From assembly GCF_000765475.1 (NCBI RefSeq), contig NZ_JRHO01000014.1, positions 217,574-281,573 on the forward strand: a stretch of DNA of 64,000 bases. Reading direction: 5' to 3'. Made by a program: the position numbers and the translations under genes. The notes under the pieces are model-generated. The model was not told the DNA's origin, ran no database searches, and was given only the letters and a program-made list of their open reading frames with translations. Source of the stretch: Methanococcoides methylutens (GTDB lineage Archaea > Halobacteriota > Methanosarcinia > Methanosarcinales > Methanosarcinaceae). Every line of letters begins with the position of its first letter. The stretch's first letter is position 1. This document shows positions 45,099 through 54,294 of this stretch, piece by piece.

Positions 45099-45317
45099 AT
45101 ACATTCGTGTACGTTATTTCAAATTCATTTTCATCTATTTGATAGCTTCAAGACTCAGAGATCCACTTCTGCTATACACAGCAATACTATATCCCCTCAA
45201 TTCTCTACTAGAGGTTGTAAAGTTATTAGATATTGAGAATAGTAAACAGGATTGAAAGTCAAAATTAATCAAAGGGCAATGTACAAAGATTTAAAAAAAG
45301 AAAACAGGAATATTCGG

Positions 45318-45815
45318 TCACTGGACCTTTGCCTGAATTTCCTTTGCAAATTCCTTTGCTTTCTGAACACGGGATTCATCGGGCTGTCCTTTTGTGGAAG
45401 GACCCATCTCACCAAATGTTTTCATCTGAGGGTCATCGGACTTTAAGAGCATATCAATAATAGGTTGTGCAAGTTCACCCTGACATTCAAATGTACCAAG
45501 ATAATTTCCACTGGCTGCGAGATCCTTGCAGGAACCAGTCCATGAATGTATGGCTTCAAATCCTTCAGGAACAGCATGGGTCATGAAGAATGCTACGTTC
45601 TTGCCAGCTACATTCTCTTTTACGAATTTTGAAACATTCTCAGGAATGTTGAATTGCATTACCGGGAAGCCCACAAATACAAGATCATAAGCTTCAAAAT
45701 TATTTACATCCTTAATGTCTTTGATGTCCTTTTCGCCAGCAATTTCACCATAAATAGCTTCTGCGATCTTCTTTGTGTTTCCTGTCTGTGTCATATATGC
45801 TACTAATGTTTTCAT
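45318..45815 (-). CDS. Flavodoxin-family protein
   Basis: 165 residues from ATG 45815, with GGTGTGAG upstream. FMN phosphate loop TQTGNTKKIAEAI, VFVGFPVMQFNIP, FFMTHAVPEG, typical of flavodoxin-like proteins used by anaerobes as electron carriers. Partner unknown. Transcribed alone. Confidence 0.85.
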   Translation of the reverse strand: MKTLVAYMTQTGNTKKIAEAIYGEIAGEKDIKDIKDVNNFEAYDLVFVGFPVMQFNIPENVSKFVKENVAGKNVAFFMTHAVPEGFEAIHSWTGSCKDLAASGNYLGTFECQGELAQPIIDMLLKSDDPQMKTFGEMGPSTKGQPDESRVQKAKEFAKEIQAKVQ

Positions 45816-46046
45816 GAACTCACACCTTATGATTGATATAAAAACTAGGATATATACATTTATAAAGACAGAGGTTAGTAAAATGTACAAACATTAAATT
45901 AGTACAGAAAAATATACTATAATAAGGAATCTTTACAAACTTTATCCCCAACAAATCAGATCAACACCAACTTTTAATCTTAATAAAGCATTGATATATA
46001 TTGCATTTCATTATTTTTCTAAAGTGCATTGCCAGGAGATGTATGT

Positions 46047-46199
46047 GTGTCGAGAAATATGTGTACATGGAAAAAAGACGACATCAGAGACAGGGAAGAT
46101 GAATTCAAAGAACTTGTCACAGGCGCGAAATTCTACTGCAAAAACTGCGGAAGAGCATCAAATGATATGAAGTACCTTTGCAGACCGGGGAAACTATAA
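46047..46199 (+). CDS. Small four-Cys protein
   Basis: 50 residues from GTG 46047; AGGAGAT lies six bases upstream, while the in-frame ATG 46059 has no site. Cysteines at CTW, CKNC and LCRPG form a possible zinc site. Charged. A likely conserved small methanogen protein, function unknown. Confidence 0.55.
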   Translation: MSRNMCTWKKDDIRDREDEFKELVTGAKFYCKNCGRASNDMKYLCRPGKL

Positions 46200-46260
46200 A
46201 GCGATCCCGGAACACATTGTCAATGTGATCATGGTTTCCTGAGGGGTAATTTCCATAAGT

Positions 46261-46491
46261 TTATCCGTCATTTCCAATAGCTTCTGCAGGACATGATTCC
46301 ATGGCATATTCGCAATGCTTCTTTTCAGTATCATTCTCCGGCTGTTTGTATACGTAAGAATGTGAGAAGTTTTCGTTCATCCTGAAATTTTCCGGAGCTT
46401 CATCGATACATCTCTGACAAGCGATACACTGATCATCTACGTAAAAAAGTCCTTCCACATTTTCGGCTACTTTGTTATTTATATCTGCCAT
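46261..46491 (-). CDS. Ferredoxin (single cluster)
   Basis: 76 residues. Cluster motif C-x2-C-x2-C (CIACQRC, residues ~22-28) with a distal CP (ESCPAEAI), so a single [4Fe-4S] or [3Fe-4S] ferredoxin. Acidic Asp/Glu surface. GGGGGGC ribosome site. A 52-bp dyad immediately upstream may control it. Confidence 0.85.
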   Translation of the reverse strand: MADINNKVAENVEGLFYVDDQCIACQRCIDEAPENFRMNENFSHSYVYKQPENDTEKKHCEYAMESCPAEAIGNDG

Positions 46492-46505
46492 GAATAAGCC
46501 CCCCT

Positions 46506-46557
46506 AATAAGTATTTATGAAAGCTTTCAATTTTTGAAAGCTTTGTATGTACTTATT
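46506..46557. promoter_or_regulatory. 52-bp dyad upstream of the ferredoxin gene
   Basis: AATAAGTA (46506-46513) and TACTTATT (46550-46557) form the outer arms. AAAGCTTTCAA and TTGAAAGCTTT, separated by three T, form the inner arms. Near-perfect inverted repeat within the 5' leader or promoter of the ferredoxin gene: either an operator or an RNA hairpin. Confidence 0.55.
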
Positions 46558-46627
46558 GATTTTCAGTAATTTATAGCACTCGCTTGGTTGCTGAAATCCA
46601 AAATAAAAAAGATTTGTCAGATGACTC

Positions 46628-47968
46628 TCAGAGCCATCCGTTGAGGAAGCTTCGCAATCCCTCATCCTTCAGATCAAGTATCTGTTCACCCTCGAGAACG
46701 GTGAAGCCTTCCCTTACGCTCTTAGAGATGTGCTTCCCGAGGGAACATCCGCCAACTTCGGATTCCAGAAATACAACTGCATCAGTATGTTTGCGTGGGA
46801 TCTCGGCAACATAGAAACCATCCTGAATTGTCAGCGAATAGGCATCCGGGTTGTCCACATATTTTGCCCTGAACGCCTCGGCATGAGCTCGCACCCACAC
46901 AGGTGGCCCCCTATGCCTTTTAACATCCGGCAGATTCTTTGACAACAGTTCCAGGAATACAACCGAATCCTCACCGCTCCACTTGCCTGCCTTCAGAACG
47001 GTAAATTCATTCTTCTCAAGCATTGGTACGATGGAATGCTCCATCTTCGCAAATTGCGGATAGAAAATATCATCCACAACATCAGGCGTCTTGAAAACAA
47101 TTGCTACAAGCGATGTACCACGGAGGTCCATCCTGTCCAGCAACTCTGCATCAGAGATGGCAGGTTCTGCAGAAGCAAAGAACATGGTTTCATCGGGTTT
47201 CTCAAGGAAGCTCCTGGAAACATCTATGAAAGTGCAGAACTTGTCTAGGGACAGTGCAGCAGCCACATTCCTTCTGGGGTCTGTGGGATCGATGACAACA
47301 AGAGGGTCATCGAATTTCTGGGCACCGTGTTCCATGAGATCCAGAAGCAGACCCGGGCGCCACTCAGAGGCAGCCTCCAGCACTTTCTCGAAAGAACCGT
47401 AGTTGATCACCAGAAGCTCTGTTAGATAACCTGAGAATCCTTCGGTCTTCAGCTCGGAGCCATAGACACCTGTGCCTTTCATGAACTGCTTGAGCAACAG
47501 CACATCATCCTCGCGACCATTGAGATGAGCTTTTATGAACTCATTGTGGAAAGGTGTCCTGTCCACTGCAGAAAGGATGCACGATGCACTGGAAACACTG
47601 TAACATGGAACAAGATCGACATCAAAGCCACCGTATTTCATCTTCACATAAGGATGCTCTGCATAGTGCTCATCCCACTCCTGTGCCTCTTTTGCTATCT
47701 GGCGACCAACGGAAAGGCCATAGCTTTCAAGGTCCTCGCGGCTTGTGGTTTCAGGGAACATGATGAATATATCAAGATCATGGGTTCCGGATATCCAGGT
47801 ACCCCTGGCTGCTGAGCCTACAAGTTGTGTTTTCACACCGGTCAGGCCGACCTTAAAGGTGATGCAATCGATCTTGTACATCAGCTCATCGGCCACTTTG
47901 GTCAGGTGCTCCCTTTCTTCATCTGATGGCTTGATCTTATCCAGAATTCTGTTTTTGATATCTTCCAT
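46628..47968 (-). CDS. cca: CCA-adding enzyme (archaeal tRNA nucleotidyltransferase)
   Basis: 446 residues from ATG 47968 with GAGAGAGTGA upstream (GTG 47974 is inside that site). Class I catalytic motif GSAARGT ... HDLDIFIMFP at ~50-70; body and tail domains of archaeal CCA length. Adds CCA to tRNA 3' ends and repairs them. Confidence 0.92.
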   Translation of the reverse strand: MEDIKNRILDKIKPSDEEREHLTKVADELMYKIDCITFKVGLTGVKTQLVGSAARGTWISGTHDLDIFIMFPETTSREDLESYGLSVGRQIAKEAQEWDEHYAEHPYVKMKYGGFDVDLVPCYSVSSASCILSAVDRTPFHNEFIKAHLNGREDDVLLLKQFMKGTGVYGSELKTEGFSGYLTELLVINYGSFEKVLEAASEWRPGLLLDLMEHGAQKFDDPLVVIDPTDPRRNVAAALSLDKFCTFIDVSRSFLEKPDETMFFASAEPAISDAELLDRMDLRGTSLVAIVFKTPDVVDDIFYPQFAKMEHSIVPMLEKNEFTVLKAGKWSGEDSVVFLELLSKNLPDVKRHRGPPVWVRAHAEAFRAKYVDNPDAYSLTIQDGFYVAEIPRKHTDAVVFLESEVGGCSLGKHISKSVREGFTVLEGEQILDLKDEGLRSFLNGWL

Positions 47969-48212
47969 GTTCACTCTCTCGATGATAGTCCTTGTACGTA
48001 CTACTCCTCAAAGGTATAAAACCATTTGAGATGAACAATTTGATAGTCGAATAGATTCAGATTTAAAGGTGCTGTATCCCCATTCAAAATCTGCCAATAC
48101 AGATAACCATTTATACAGATTGAAACTATATTTCAATGTACTTTCAGAAGAAAAATACCATTCGGAGGCTCAGGGGGAACACCGGAAATATCGGGGAGCC
48201 AGTTCTGGAATG

Positions 48213-48239
48213 GAAGAAGAAGAAGAAGAAGAAGAAGAA
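48213..48239 (+). repeat. (GAA)9 microsatellite before the ferritin gene
   Basis: Nine perfect GAA units about 25 bases upstream of the ferritin start and ~12 bases before its GGAGGAG ribosome site. In the 5' leader or spacer of the gene, so a change in unit number would shift the distance between promoter and ribosome site. Confidence 0.85.
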
Positions 48240-48265
48240 TACATCACTACGGAGGAGTCTCTAAA

Positions 48266-48796
48266 ATGATAAGTGAAAAGATGACAGATGCGCTTAACAC
48301 GCAGATCAACAAGGAAATGTATTCCGCATATCTCTACATGGCAATGTCAGCTCACAGCTCTAACATCGGGCTTAACGGATTTGCGAACTGGTTCATGGTC
48401 CAGTACCAGGAAGAGATGCTCCACGCCATGAAGCTCTACAATTATGTTAGCGATCAGGGAGCACCTGTCAGGCTCATGCAGATCGACGAACCACCACAGG
48501 AGTTCGGCACTGCACTGGACATGCTCTATGCAACCCTTGAACATGAGCAGTTCATCACAAAGTCCATCAACGACCTCGTGGACCTTGCCATCGAAGAGAA
48601 GGACCATGCAACCCATATTTTCCTCCAATGGTACATCACCGAGCAAATCGAGGAAGAAGGCAATGACAATGAGATCATCGACAAGCTCAAACTTGCAGGC
48701 GAGGAAGGCAACGGCCTGTTCATTATCGATAAGGAACTCTCTGCAAGGGTATTCAACCCGCCTGCAGCAGTAACCGACTGGACACAGATCAGGTGA
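48266..48796 (+). CDS. ftn: Ferritin
   Basis: 176 residues, non-heme iron-storage four-helix protein. Ferroxidase ligands are present in the usual places (NTQINKEMYSAYLYM; QYQEEMLHAMKLYNY; LEHEQFITKSINDL; LQWYITEQIEEE). Excellent ribosome site GGAGGAG. Followed after 5 bases by a CMD-family gene whose ribosome site lies over the ferritin stop, so they form an operon. Confidence 0.94.
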   Translation: MISEKMTDALNTQINKEMYSAYLYMAMSAHSSNIGLNGFANWFMVQYQEEMLHAMKLYNYVSDQGAPVRLMQIDEPPQEFGTALDMLYATLEHEQFITKSINDLVDLAIEEKDHATHIFLQWYITEQIEEEGNDNEIIDKLKLAGEEGNGLFIIDKELSARVFNPPAAVTDWTQIR

Positions 48797-48801
48797 TATC
48801 A

Positions 48802-49161
48802 ATGACAGGAAATACAGAAGAAATAAAGCAGGTCAAAGGCTCCATGCCAAAGGCCATCAAGATGGCAAAAGAGATGGACGATGACTTCGGACAGGGACTT
48901 GCAGGATTCTACAAGGCCATCTGGAAGGACAGGGAAGACGGACTTTCAATGAAGAACAAGCACCTGATGGTCTTTGCCATAGCATGTTCAAAGAACAACA
49001 CCAACAGTGCCAAGAAGATCCTAGTGAAGCTCAAGAAGCACGGTGCTACAAGAGCAGAGGTCCTGGACGCAATGATGATGGCAGCATGGACCGGCGGCAT
49101 CCAGAACTTTACTGACATCAGCACCGATGTGCTGCCGGAAATGGATAAACTTGGATACTAA
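48802..49161 (+). CDS. Carboxymuconolactone decarboxylase family protein
   Basis: 119 residues from ATG 48802 (AGGTGAT just upstream). Fold as in AhpD (HLMVFAIACSKNNTNS ... HGATRAEVLDAMMMAAWTGG), but only one Cys of the CxxC pair remains. Co-transcribed with ferritin, suggesting a redox or iron-related role. Confidence 0.8.
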   Translation: MTGNTEEIKQVKGSMPKAIKMAKEMDDDFGQGLAGFYKAIWKDREDGLSMKNKHLMVFAIACSKNNTNSAKKILVKLKKHGATRAEVLDAMMMAAWTGGIQNFTDISTDVLPEMDKLGY

Positions 49162-49190
49162 GACCTGATCCTGGTCTTAACTTTTTTTTT
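49159..49190 (+). terminator. Terminator after ferritin operon
   Basis: TAAGACC (49159-49165) pairs with GGTCTTA (49173-49179), loop 7 nt, followed by nine T. Confidence 0.75.
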
Positions 49191-49311
49191 GATGTTAGCG
49201 TTCTCGATAGAACATTAGCACAGCTATCTGACCAATTATGTCAAAAAACAAACCCTGAAGAAAGACTTTTTTAGAACCGAATAATAAAAACAAGAATCGA
49301 AGAGCGAAAGC

Positions 49312-50517
49312 TCACTCTTCGCCGTCGTAATAACCGATCTCTTCTTTTGTCAGGTAGCATGCAGGGTCATCTGCCCAGACATTGTCATAAACAGCCTCGG
49401 CTCGTACACGGAAATTGCCATTGCAGACATCGAACCATTTGCACTTTGCACACCTGTCGGCATTTGCCTTGATGAGAGGTTTCCTGTCCTTAAGGCCTGC
49501 CATGAGTTCATCGTCAAGATCGGTCCAGATCTCGCTGAACTTCCTGTCCTTCACGTTTCCGAAGCTGTAGTGTCTCCAGAACTGATCAGGGTGTACTGAG
49601 CCGTCCCATGAAACGCAACCAAAGCCGATACCTGTGGAATTACCGCGGTTCATCTGCAGGAGCTCGTAGACATCATCTGCACGTTCCGGGTTCTCTTTTG
49701 CCAGTCGCATGTATATGTATGGACCATCACAGTGATTGTCCACTGTCAGTACCTCAACAGGCATTCCTTTCTCATGAAGCTGCTTTGTGCGGTCCATGAT
49801 CAGGTCAACTGTCTTGCGGCTGTCCTCCAGTGAGAGGTCTTCGTCGATGATCTTGGTACCCCTTCCGGCATAGACCAGGTGGTAGAAACAGATACGAGGG
49901 ATGTTCTCTTCCTCGAGCATATCGAATATCGCAGGAATGTCAGCTACATTCTGCTTGTTAATAGTAAAACGCAGTCCGACCTTGATGCCCTCTCTCTGGC
50001 AATTGCGAAGACCTGTCATTGCAGCATCAAAAGCACCTTTCATGCCACGGAACTTGTCGTTGGTCTCACGCACACCATCAATGGAGATCCCCACATATGA
50101 AAGACCGATCTCCTTGAGCGTCTTTGCCATCTCCTCATCGATAAGAGTACCGTTGGTAGAGATCACCGCACGCATTCCTTTGGAGATCGCGTATTCTGCC
50201 AATTCAGGAAGGTCCTTGCGCATCAGCGGTTCACCGCCTGAGAAAAGGATCACAGGGGAGCCGAACTCTGAAAGGTCGTCGATCAGTTCCTTGCCCTGCT
50301 CGGTAGTAAGTTCGTCCTTGAACTCGATGTCCTTTGCGTGTGCATAGCAGTGAACACAACGAAGGTTGCAGCGCCTGGTCATGTTCCAGACGACAACAGG
50401 CTTCTTGTCCTTTGCGAATTGCAGCAGGTGTGAAGGAAGTCGTTTTGAATCCCGCCCGTAACGAAGGGCGTCTGATGGTTCAACAGTTCCGCAATAGAGT
50501 TTTGAGATTCCTATCAT
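49312..50517 (-). CDS. ahbC: Radical SAM heme-biosynthesis protein (AhbC-like)
   Basis: 401 residues. Radical SAM motif CNLRCVHC (C-x3-C-x2-C, ~50-57) with FSGGEPL. A C-terminal Cys-rich SPASM-like part (GFGCVSWDGSVHPDQFW; CAKCKWFDVCNGN). In methanogens this family includes AhbC (12,18-didecarboxysiroheme deacetylase) and AhbD (heme synthase) of the siroheme-dependent heme route. The nearby hemD and cobA favour that pathway; AhbC versus AhbD cannot be settled without alignment. GGAGGATCACA before the ATG. Confidence 0.8.
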   Translation of the reverse strand: MIGISKLYCGTVEPSDALRYGRDSKRLPSHLLQFAKDKKPVVVWNMTRRCNLRCVHCYAHAKDIEFKDELTTEQGKELIDDLSEFGSPVILFSGGEPLMRKDLPELAEYAISKGMRAVISTNGTLIDEEMAKTLKEIGLSYVGISIDGVRETNDKFRGMKGAFDAAMTGLRNCQREGIKVGLRFTINKQNVADIPAIFDMLEEENIPRICFYHLVYAGRGTKIIDEDLSLEDSRKTVDLIMDRTKQLHEKGMPVEVLTVDNHCDGPYIYMRLAKENPERADDVYELLQMNRGNSTGIGFGCVSWDGSVHPDQFWRHYSFGNVKDRKFSEIWTDLDDELMAGLKDRKPLIKANADRCAKCKWFDVCNGNFRVRAEAVYDNVWADDPACYLTKEEIGYYDGEE

Positions 50518-50579
50518 TGTGATCCTCCTGCAATATTAGTTAATGAACAAAATTTCGTTTCTCATTTTAAATTTTTAAT

Positions 50580-51383
50580 TTAGTTGTTATCAAGTGCTGC
50601 TTTTGCAACCTTGAGTATCTCTTTGAAAGTGTATTCATCCGGTGTGACGTTCACTTCAACATCATATTCCTTCAATGTATTGGCCGTAGGAATACCGATA
50701 GCAGCCACAAGTGAATCGGCAAGCACTTCCCTGATCTTTTCACCTGCACCCATTGCTGCTGCCTGGTCGAAGAAACTTCTTACCATCATGGAGCTTGTGA
50801 ATGCAAAAACATCGATCTCTTTGTTGAGACTTCTGGTAATAAGCTCCTCCTGCAATGGTCCTTTGGGCATTGTCAGGGTGTAGACCTTTGTCTCAAGAAC
50901 GTTCGCACCACAGTCCCGAAGTCCGGTAATAAGAAGTGTTGAACCGTATGCACTCCTTGCAGTATCTATGTTCTTACCCTTAACTTCAGGACAGAGGAAT
51001 TCCACAAGTCCTTCTGAACTGTAAACACCAGGCATTCCCATTACTTCGATACCAAGATTTTCCAGTTGCTTCCGGGTCGTTGGACCAATAGCAATAACTT
51101 TGGTGATGTTGAGCGCTTCGATGAATTCATCACGCCTGTCCACCGGGATCTTCTCCAGGGTAAAATCAATGCCATTAGCACTTGTAAATATAACGTAATC
51201 GGACCTTCCGGAGAATACGTTCTCTGTGAACTCGTCGAAGTACTCGTCTTCCATAGCCTCAAGCTCGATCATGGGAACAGCCACTACATCGAACCCAAAG
51301 GATTCCGCAAGTTTTCTGGAACCCTCAACATATCCCTGAGGCCTCATTATTGCAATAACAGGCTTACGATCAGTTAGATCCAT
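50580..51383 (-). CDS. hemD: Uroporphyrinogen-III synthase
   Basis: 267 residues. Two-domain HemD fold with weakly conserved sequence (VVAVPMIELEAME, DYVIFTSANGIDF, VIAIGPTTRKQLENLGI, FAFTSSMMVRSFF, VAAIGIPTANTLKEYDVEVNV). Cyclises hydroxymethylbilane to uroporphyrinogen III. Beside cobA, so in the siroheme branch. Confidence 0.88.
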   Translation of the reverse strand: MDLTDRKPVIAIMRPQGYVEGSRKLAESFGFDVVAVPMIELEAMEDEYFDEFTENVFSGRSDYVIFTSANGIDFTLEKIPVDRRDEFIEALNITKVIAIGPTTRKQLENLGIEVMGMPGVYSSEGLVEFLCPEVKGKNIDTARSAYGSTLLITGLRDCGANVLETKVYTLTMPKGPLQEELITRSLNKEIDVFAFTSSMMVRSFFDQAAAMGAGEKIREVLADSLVAAIGIPTANTLKEYDVEVNVTPDEYTFKEILKVAKAALDNN

Positions 51384-51474
51384 ATGAACATCTCTTAAAT
51401 ATTTACGATTGATTTTCAGTTATCAGTAATATATCAATTACCAATTTATTATCACATAGCCGTCAGTGAACTCT

Positions 51475-52227
51475 TCAGATCATGGAACCCAGTATCTCAT
51501 GGAGCTTGACAACATCACCAATTACGGTAAGTGCCGGTGCTTTTACATTCTGGTCCTTTGAGATCTGTGCGATTGTCTCAACTGTACCGAGAGTCACGCG
51601 CTGGTCAGGACGTGTTCCCCTTTCTACCATTGCAACAGGGGTCTTTGGATCCTTACCGAATTTCATGAGCTCGTTCATGTTGCGCTCAAGCATCTTGACA
51701 CCCATGAAGATAACGATAGTACCACCAAAGGCTGCAAGGGTCTCCCAGTCGAGAGCTGTCTCTTCCTTGGTAGGGTCCTCGTGTCCGGTGATAAAAGTCA
51801 CCATTGAAGCATGGTCCCTGTGAGTTACAGGAATACCTGCATAAGCAGTAGCTGCCAGTGCAGATGTTATGCCGGGCACAACTTCGAACTCAATGCCTGC
51901 CTTAACAAGCTCTTCAGCTTCTTCGCCACCACGGCCGAACATGTACGGATCCCCGCCTTTAAGACGGAGTACCATCTTGCCTTGCTTTGCTTTCTCAACG
52001 ATCACATCGTTGATCTCGCTCTGAGTAAGTGTGTGATCGCCTGCATGCTTGCCTGCATCTACTTTCTCAGCTGCCTCCGGCATGGTATCCAGGATCTGCT
52101 TTCCCGGAAGCTGGTCATAAACTATGACATCAGCTGTATCCATAAGCCTGCGAGCTTTCACGGTCATCAGTTCAGGGTCGCCGGGGCCTGAGCCTACAAG
52201 ATATACTTTTCCGTATTTTTGAGCCAT
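51475..52227 (-). CDS. cobA: Uroporphyrinogen-III C-methyltransferase
   Basis: 250 residues from ATG 52227 (an upstream TTG is possible). SAM-dependent; makes precorrin-2, the branch point to siroheme, heme, cobalamin and F430. Motifs VYLVGSGPGDPELMTVKA, GDPYMFGRGGEE, VPGITSALAATAYAGIP. Same direction as hemD, 90 bases apart. Confidence 0.93.
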   Translation of the reverse strand: MAQKYGKVYLVGSGPGDPELMTVKARRLMDTADVIVYDQLPGKQILDTMPEAAEKVDAGKHAGDHTLTQSEINDVIVEKAKQGKMVLRLKGGDPYMFGRGGEEAEELVKAGIEFEVVPGITSALAATAYAGIPVTHRDHASMVTFITGHEDPTKEETALDWETLAAFGGTIVIFMGVKMLERNMNELMKFGKDPKTPVAMVERGTRPDQRVTLGTVETIAQISKDQNVKAPALTVIGDVVKLHEILGSMI

Positions 52228-52429
52228 ATTACCAGATATCCTCAATTTCTATTTTGCTGATGGTAAGAACCTGATGTAATAAATAGATTGATATGCGTAT
52301 CTTCCGGGATTACAAAAAGATGTTCAGAATAAAAGCTCTCATGATTTGGAAAATAGCACAACGTGTAGAAAAATGCCTATCGAAAAGAAAGAAGAGGTTA
52401 CCCAATGAAAACTGAGTAACATGAAATGA

Positions 52430-52828
52430 TCAGCTTTTGTCCAGAATATATAGAAGCATTTCCTTGTTCAGTTTTCCTTCACGTGAAAGCTTCGCAGCAA
52501 TATCATCATTTACAATTCCTTCAGATTTCATCTCCTTGATCTTCTCAATGATCGCAGGTGAAATGCTGTAGTATTCATTTATATCCTTCCTGTGTCCCCA
52601 GACATCGCCTTCAATGAGCTTTATCTTCTGCATTTCAAGGAACATTTCAATCGACTTGGAAACAGTACGGCGGTATGATGCAGGTATCTGGATAACTTCT
52701 ACATCCTTGCATCTTTTTATGAGATTGAAGATATCCTCATTCGATGGCCTGAATGCAAGATGGATCACTTTTTCGCCGGTGTCAAGATTTTGAATTTCAT
52801 CTCTTTTGCTTACGACTCTGATTTTCAT
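52430..52828 (-). CDS. DUF1699-like protein
   Basis: 132 residues. Sequence MKIRVVSKRDEI ... HLAFRPSNEDIFNLIKRC ... IQIPASYRRTVSKSIEMFL resembles the Methanosarcinales DUF1699 family, which often occurs near other genes of mixed function. Role unknown; compact, Lys-rich. GAGGTG ribosome site. Confidence 0.65.
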   Translation of the reverse strand: MKIRVVSKRDEIQNLDTGEKVIHLAFRPSNEDIFNLIKRCKDVEVIQIPASYRRTVSKSIEMFLEMQKIKLIEGDVWGHRKDINEYYSISPAIIEKIKEMKSEGIVNDDIAAKLSREGKLNKEMLLYILDKS

Positions 52829-52933
52829 AGAAACACCTCATTATATTCAAACAGTCTGATTTAACTTATCAAATTTATTATTAATCGGCGACCTATTAAA
52901 TAATTAACGACTGAAAATTTCTTTCGAAACCGA

Positions 52934-54214
52934 TCAATCATTGAGGCGAAGTTTTACAGAATCAGCATGCGCCTGCAACCCTTCCTTTTCAGCAAGAGAG
53001 ATTACCGTATCCCCGATAGAGCTTAAGCCTTCCTTCGAGATCTTCTGTATGGTAGAATACTTCAGGAAGTGGTGGATGTTCAGACCGGAGTATATCTTAG
53101 GATACCCAGCTGTCGGGAGTACGTGGTTCGTACCTGATGCATAATCACCTGCTGCCACAGGAGCATAGTTTCCCACAAAGATTGAACCTGCGTTCTCGAT
53201 CCTCTCAAGTACGGAATCCTCATCTCTGACCATGATCTCAAGGTGCTCAGGTGCAAAGTCATTGGAGATCTCAATGCACTCATCCATGGTATCGGTCACG
53301 ATGATAGCTGCATTCTCAAGGGAAGAATCAACTATCTCTTTACGGACAGCTGCATCTGCCTGTTTTTTGACCTCATCGTTCGTCTGCTCTGCAAGTTCAG
53401 AAGATGTTGTCACAAGCACTGAAACGGACTTTGGATCGTGTTCAGCCTGTGCAAGAATATCGGATGCGATCATAGCAGCATCGGCAGAATCATCGGCAAT
53501 AATAAGCACTTCACTTGGACCTGCAGGGAAATCGATCTCTGCCTTATCACGCACCATCATCTTGGCAACGGTAACAAAGACATTTCCGGGTCCCACGATC
53601 TTATCGATCTTCAAAACAGATTCTGTACCATAGGCCATTGCTGCGATTGCCTGAACACCGCCAAGCTTGTAAATATGATCTGCACCTGCAACCTTAGCTG
53701 CTGCAAGTGTAAGCGGATTGATCTTGCCATCCGGACCCGGTGGTGTGCACATTACAACGCTCTTCACTCCTGCTACTTTTGCAGGAATGATGGTCATAAG
53801 TGCAGTGGAAGGATAGGAAGCCCTACCCCCTGGCACATAAGCACCAACTGATGCAAGCGGTGTTGCCATCTGGCCAAGCTTGATACCTGGAGTAGGTTCG
53901 ATGAACCATGTCTTCTCCGGAAGTTGTGCTGCATGGAAGTTCCTGATGTTCTCTGCTGCGATCTTGAGATGTCTGATAAGTTCGGCATCGACAAGTTCCA
54001 TTGCCTCTTCGATCTCTTCAGGAGTAACTTCTATGGCCTGGATATCTGCTTTGTCAAACTTCTTCGTGTATTCACGCAACCCATCGTCGCCTTTTTCCTG
54101 CACATCATGGAGTATTGCTGAAACGGTATCGGTTACGTCCATCAGCTCTCCTGTGCGATCAAGAAGCTTATCCATCTCTTCTTCGGTGACATCGGATAGG
54201 TGTTTATACAGCAT
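52934..54214 (-). CDS. hisD: Histidinol dehydrogenase
   Basis: 426 residues. Last two steps of histidine synthesis. Motifs [61 protein letters not shown], and [16 protein letters not shown]. Start supported by its position before the adjoining hel308 stop region. Confidence 0.95.
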   Translation of the reverse strand: MLYKHLSDVTEEEMDKLLDRTGELMDVTDTVSAILHDVQEKGDDGLREYTKKFDKADIQAIEVTPEEIEEAMELVDAELIRHLKIAAENIRNFHAAQLPEKTWFIEPTPGIKLGQMATPLASVGAYVPGGRASYPSTALMTIIPAKVAGVKSVVMCTPPGPDGKINPLTLAAAKVAGADHIYKLGGVQAIAAMAYGTESVLKIDKIVGPGNVFVTVAKMMVRDKAEIDFPAGPSEVLIIADDSADAAMIASDILAQAEHDPKSVSVLVTTSSELAEQTNDEVKKQADAAVRKEIVDSSLENAAIIVTDTMDECIEISNDFAPEHLEIMVRDEDSVLERIENAGSIFVGNYAPVAAGDYASGTNHVLPTAGYPKIYSGLNIHHFLKYSTIQKISKEGLSSIGDTVISLAEKEGLQAHADSVKLRLND

Positions 54215-54294
54215 GTGATCATCTCGTTTAAGGTTAGAAAGGACAGAAGCTGCACCACAGATCGCAGGTTTGTCCGCATCAAATTATTTTAACA

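Noticed and set aside
48069-48269. 66-codon frame with a Glu run before ferritin
   Set aside because: The Glu run is only the (GAA)9 repeat; no ribosome site and it overlaps the ferritin leader.
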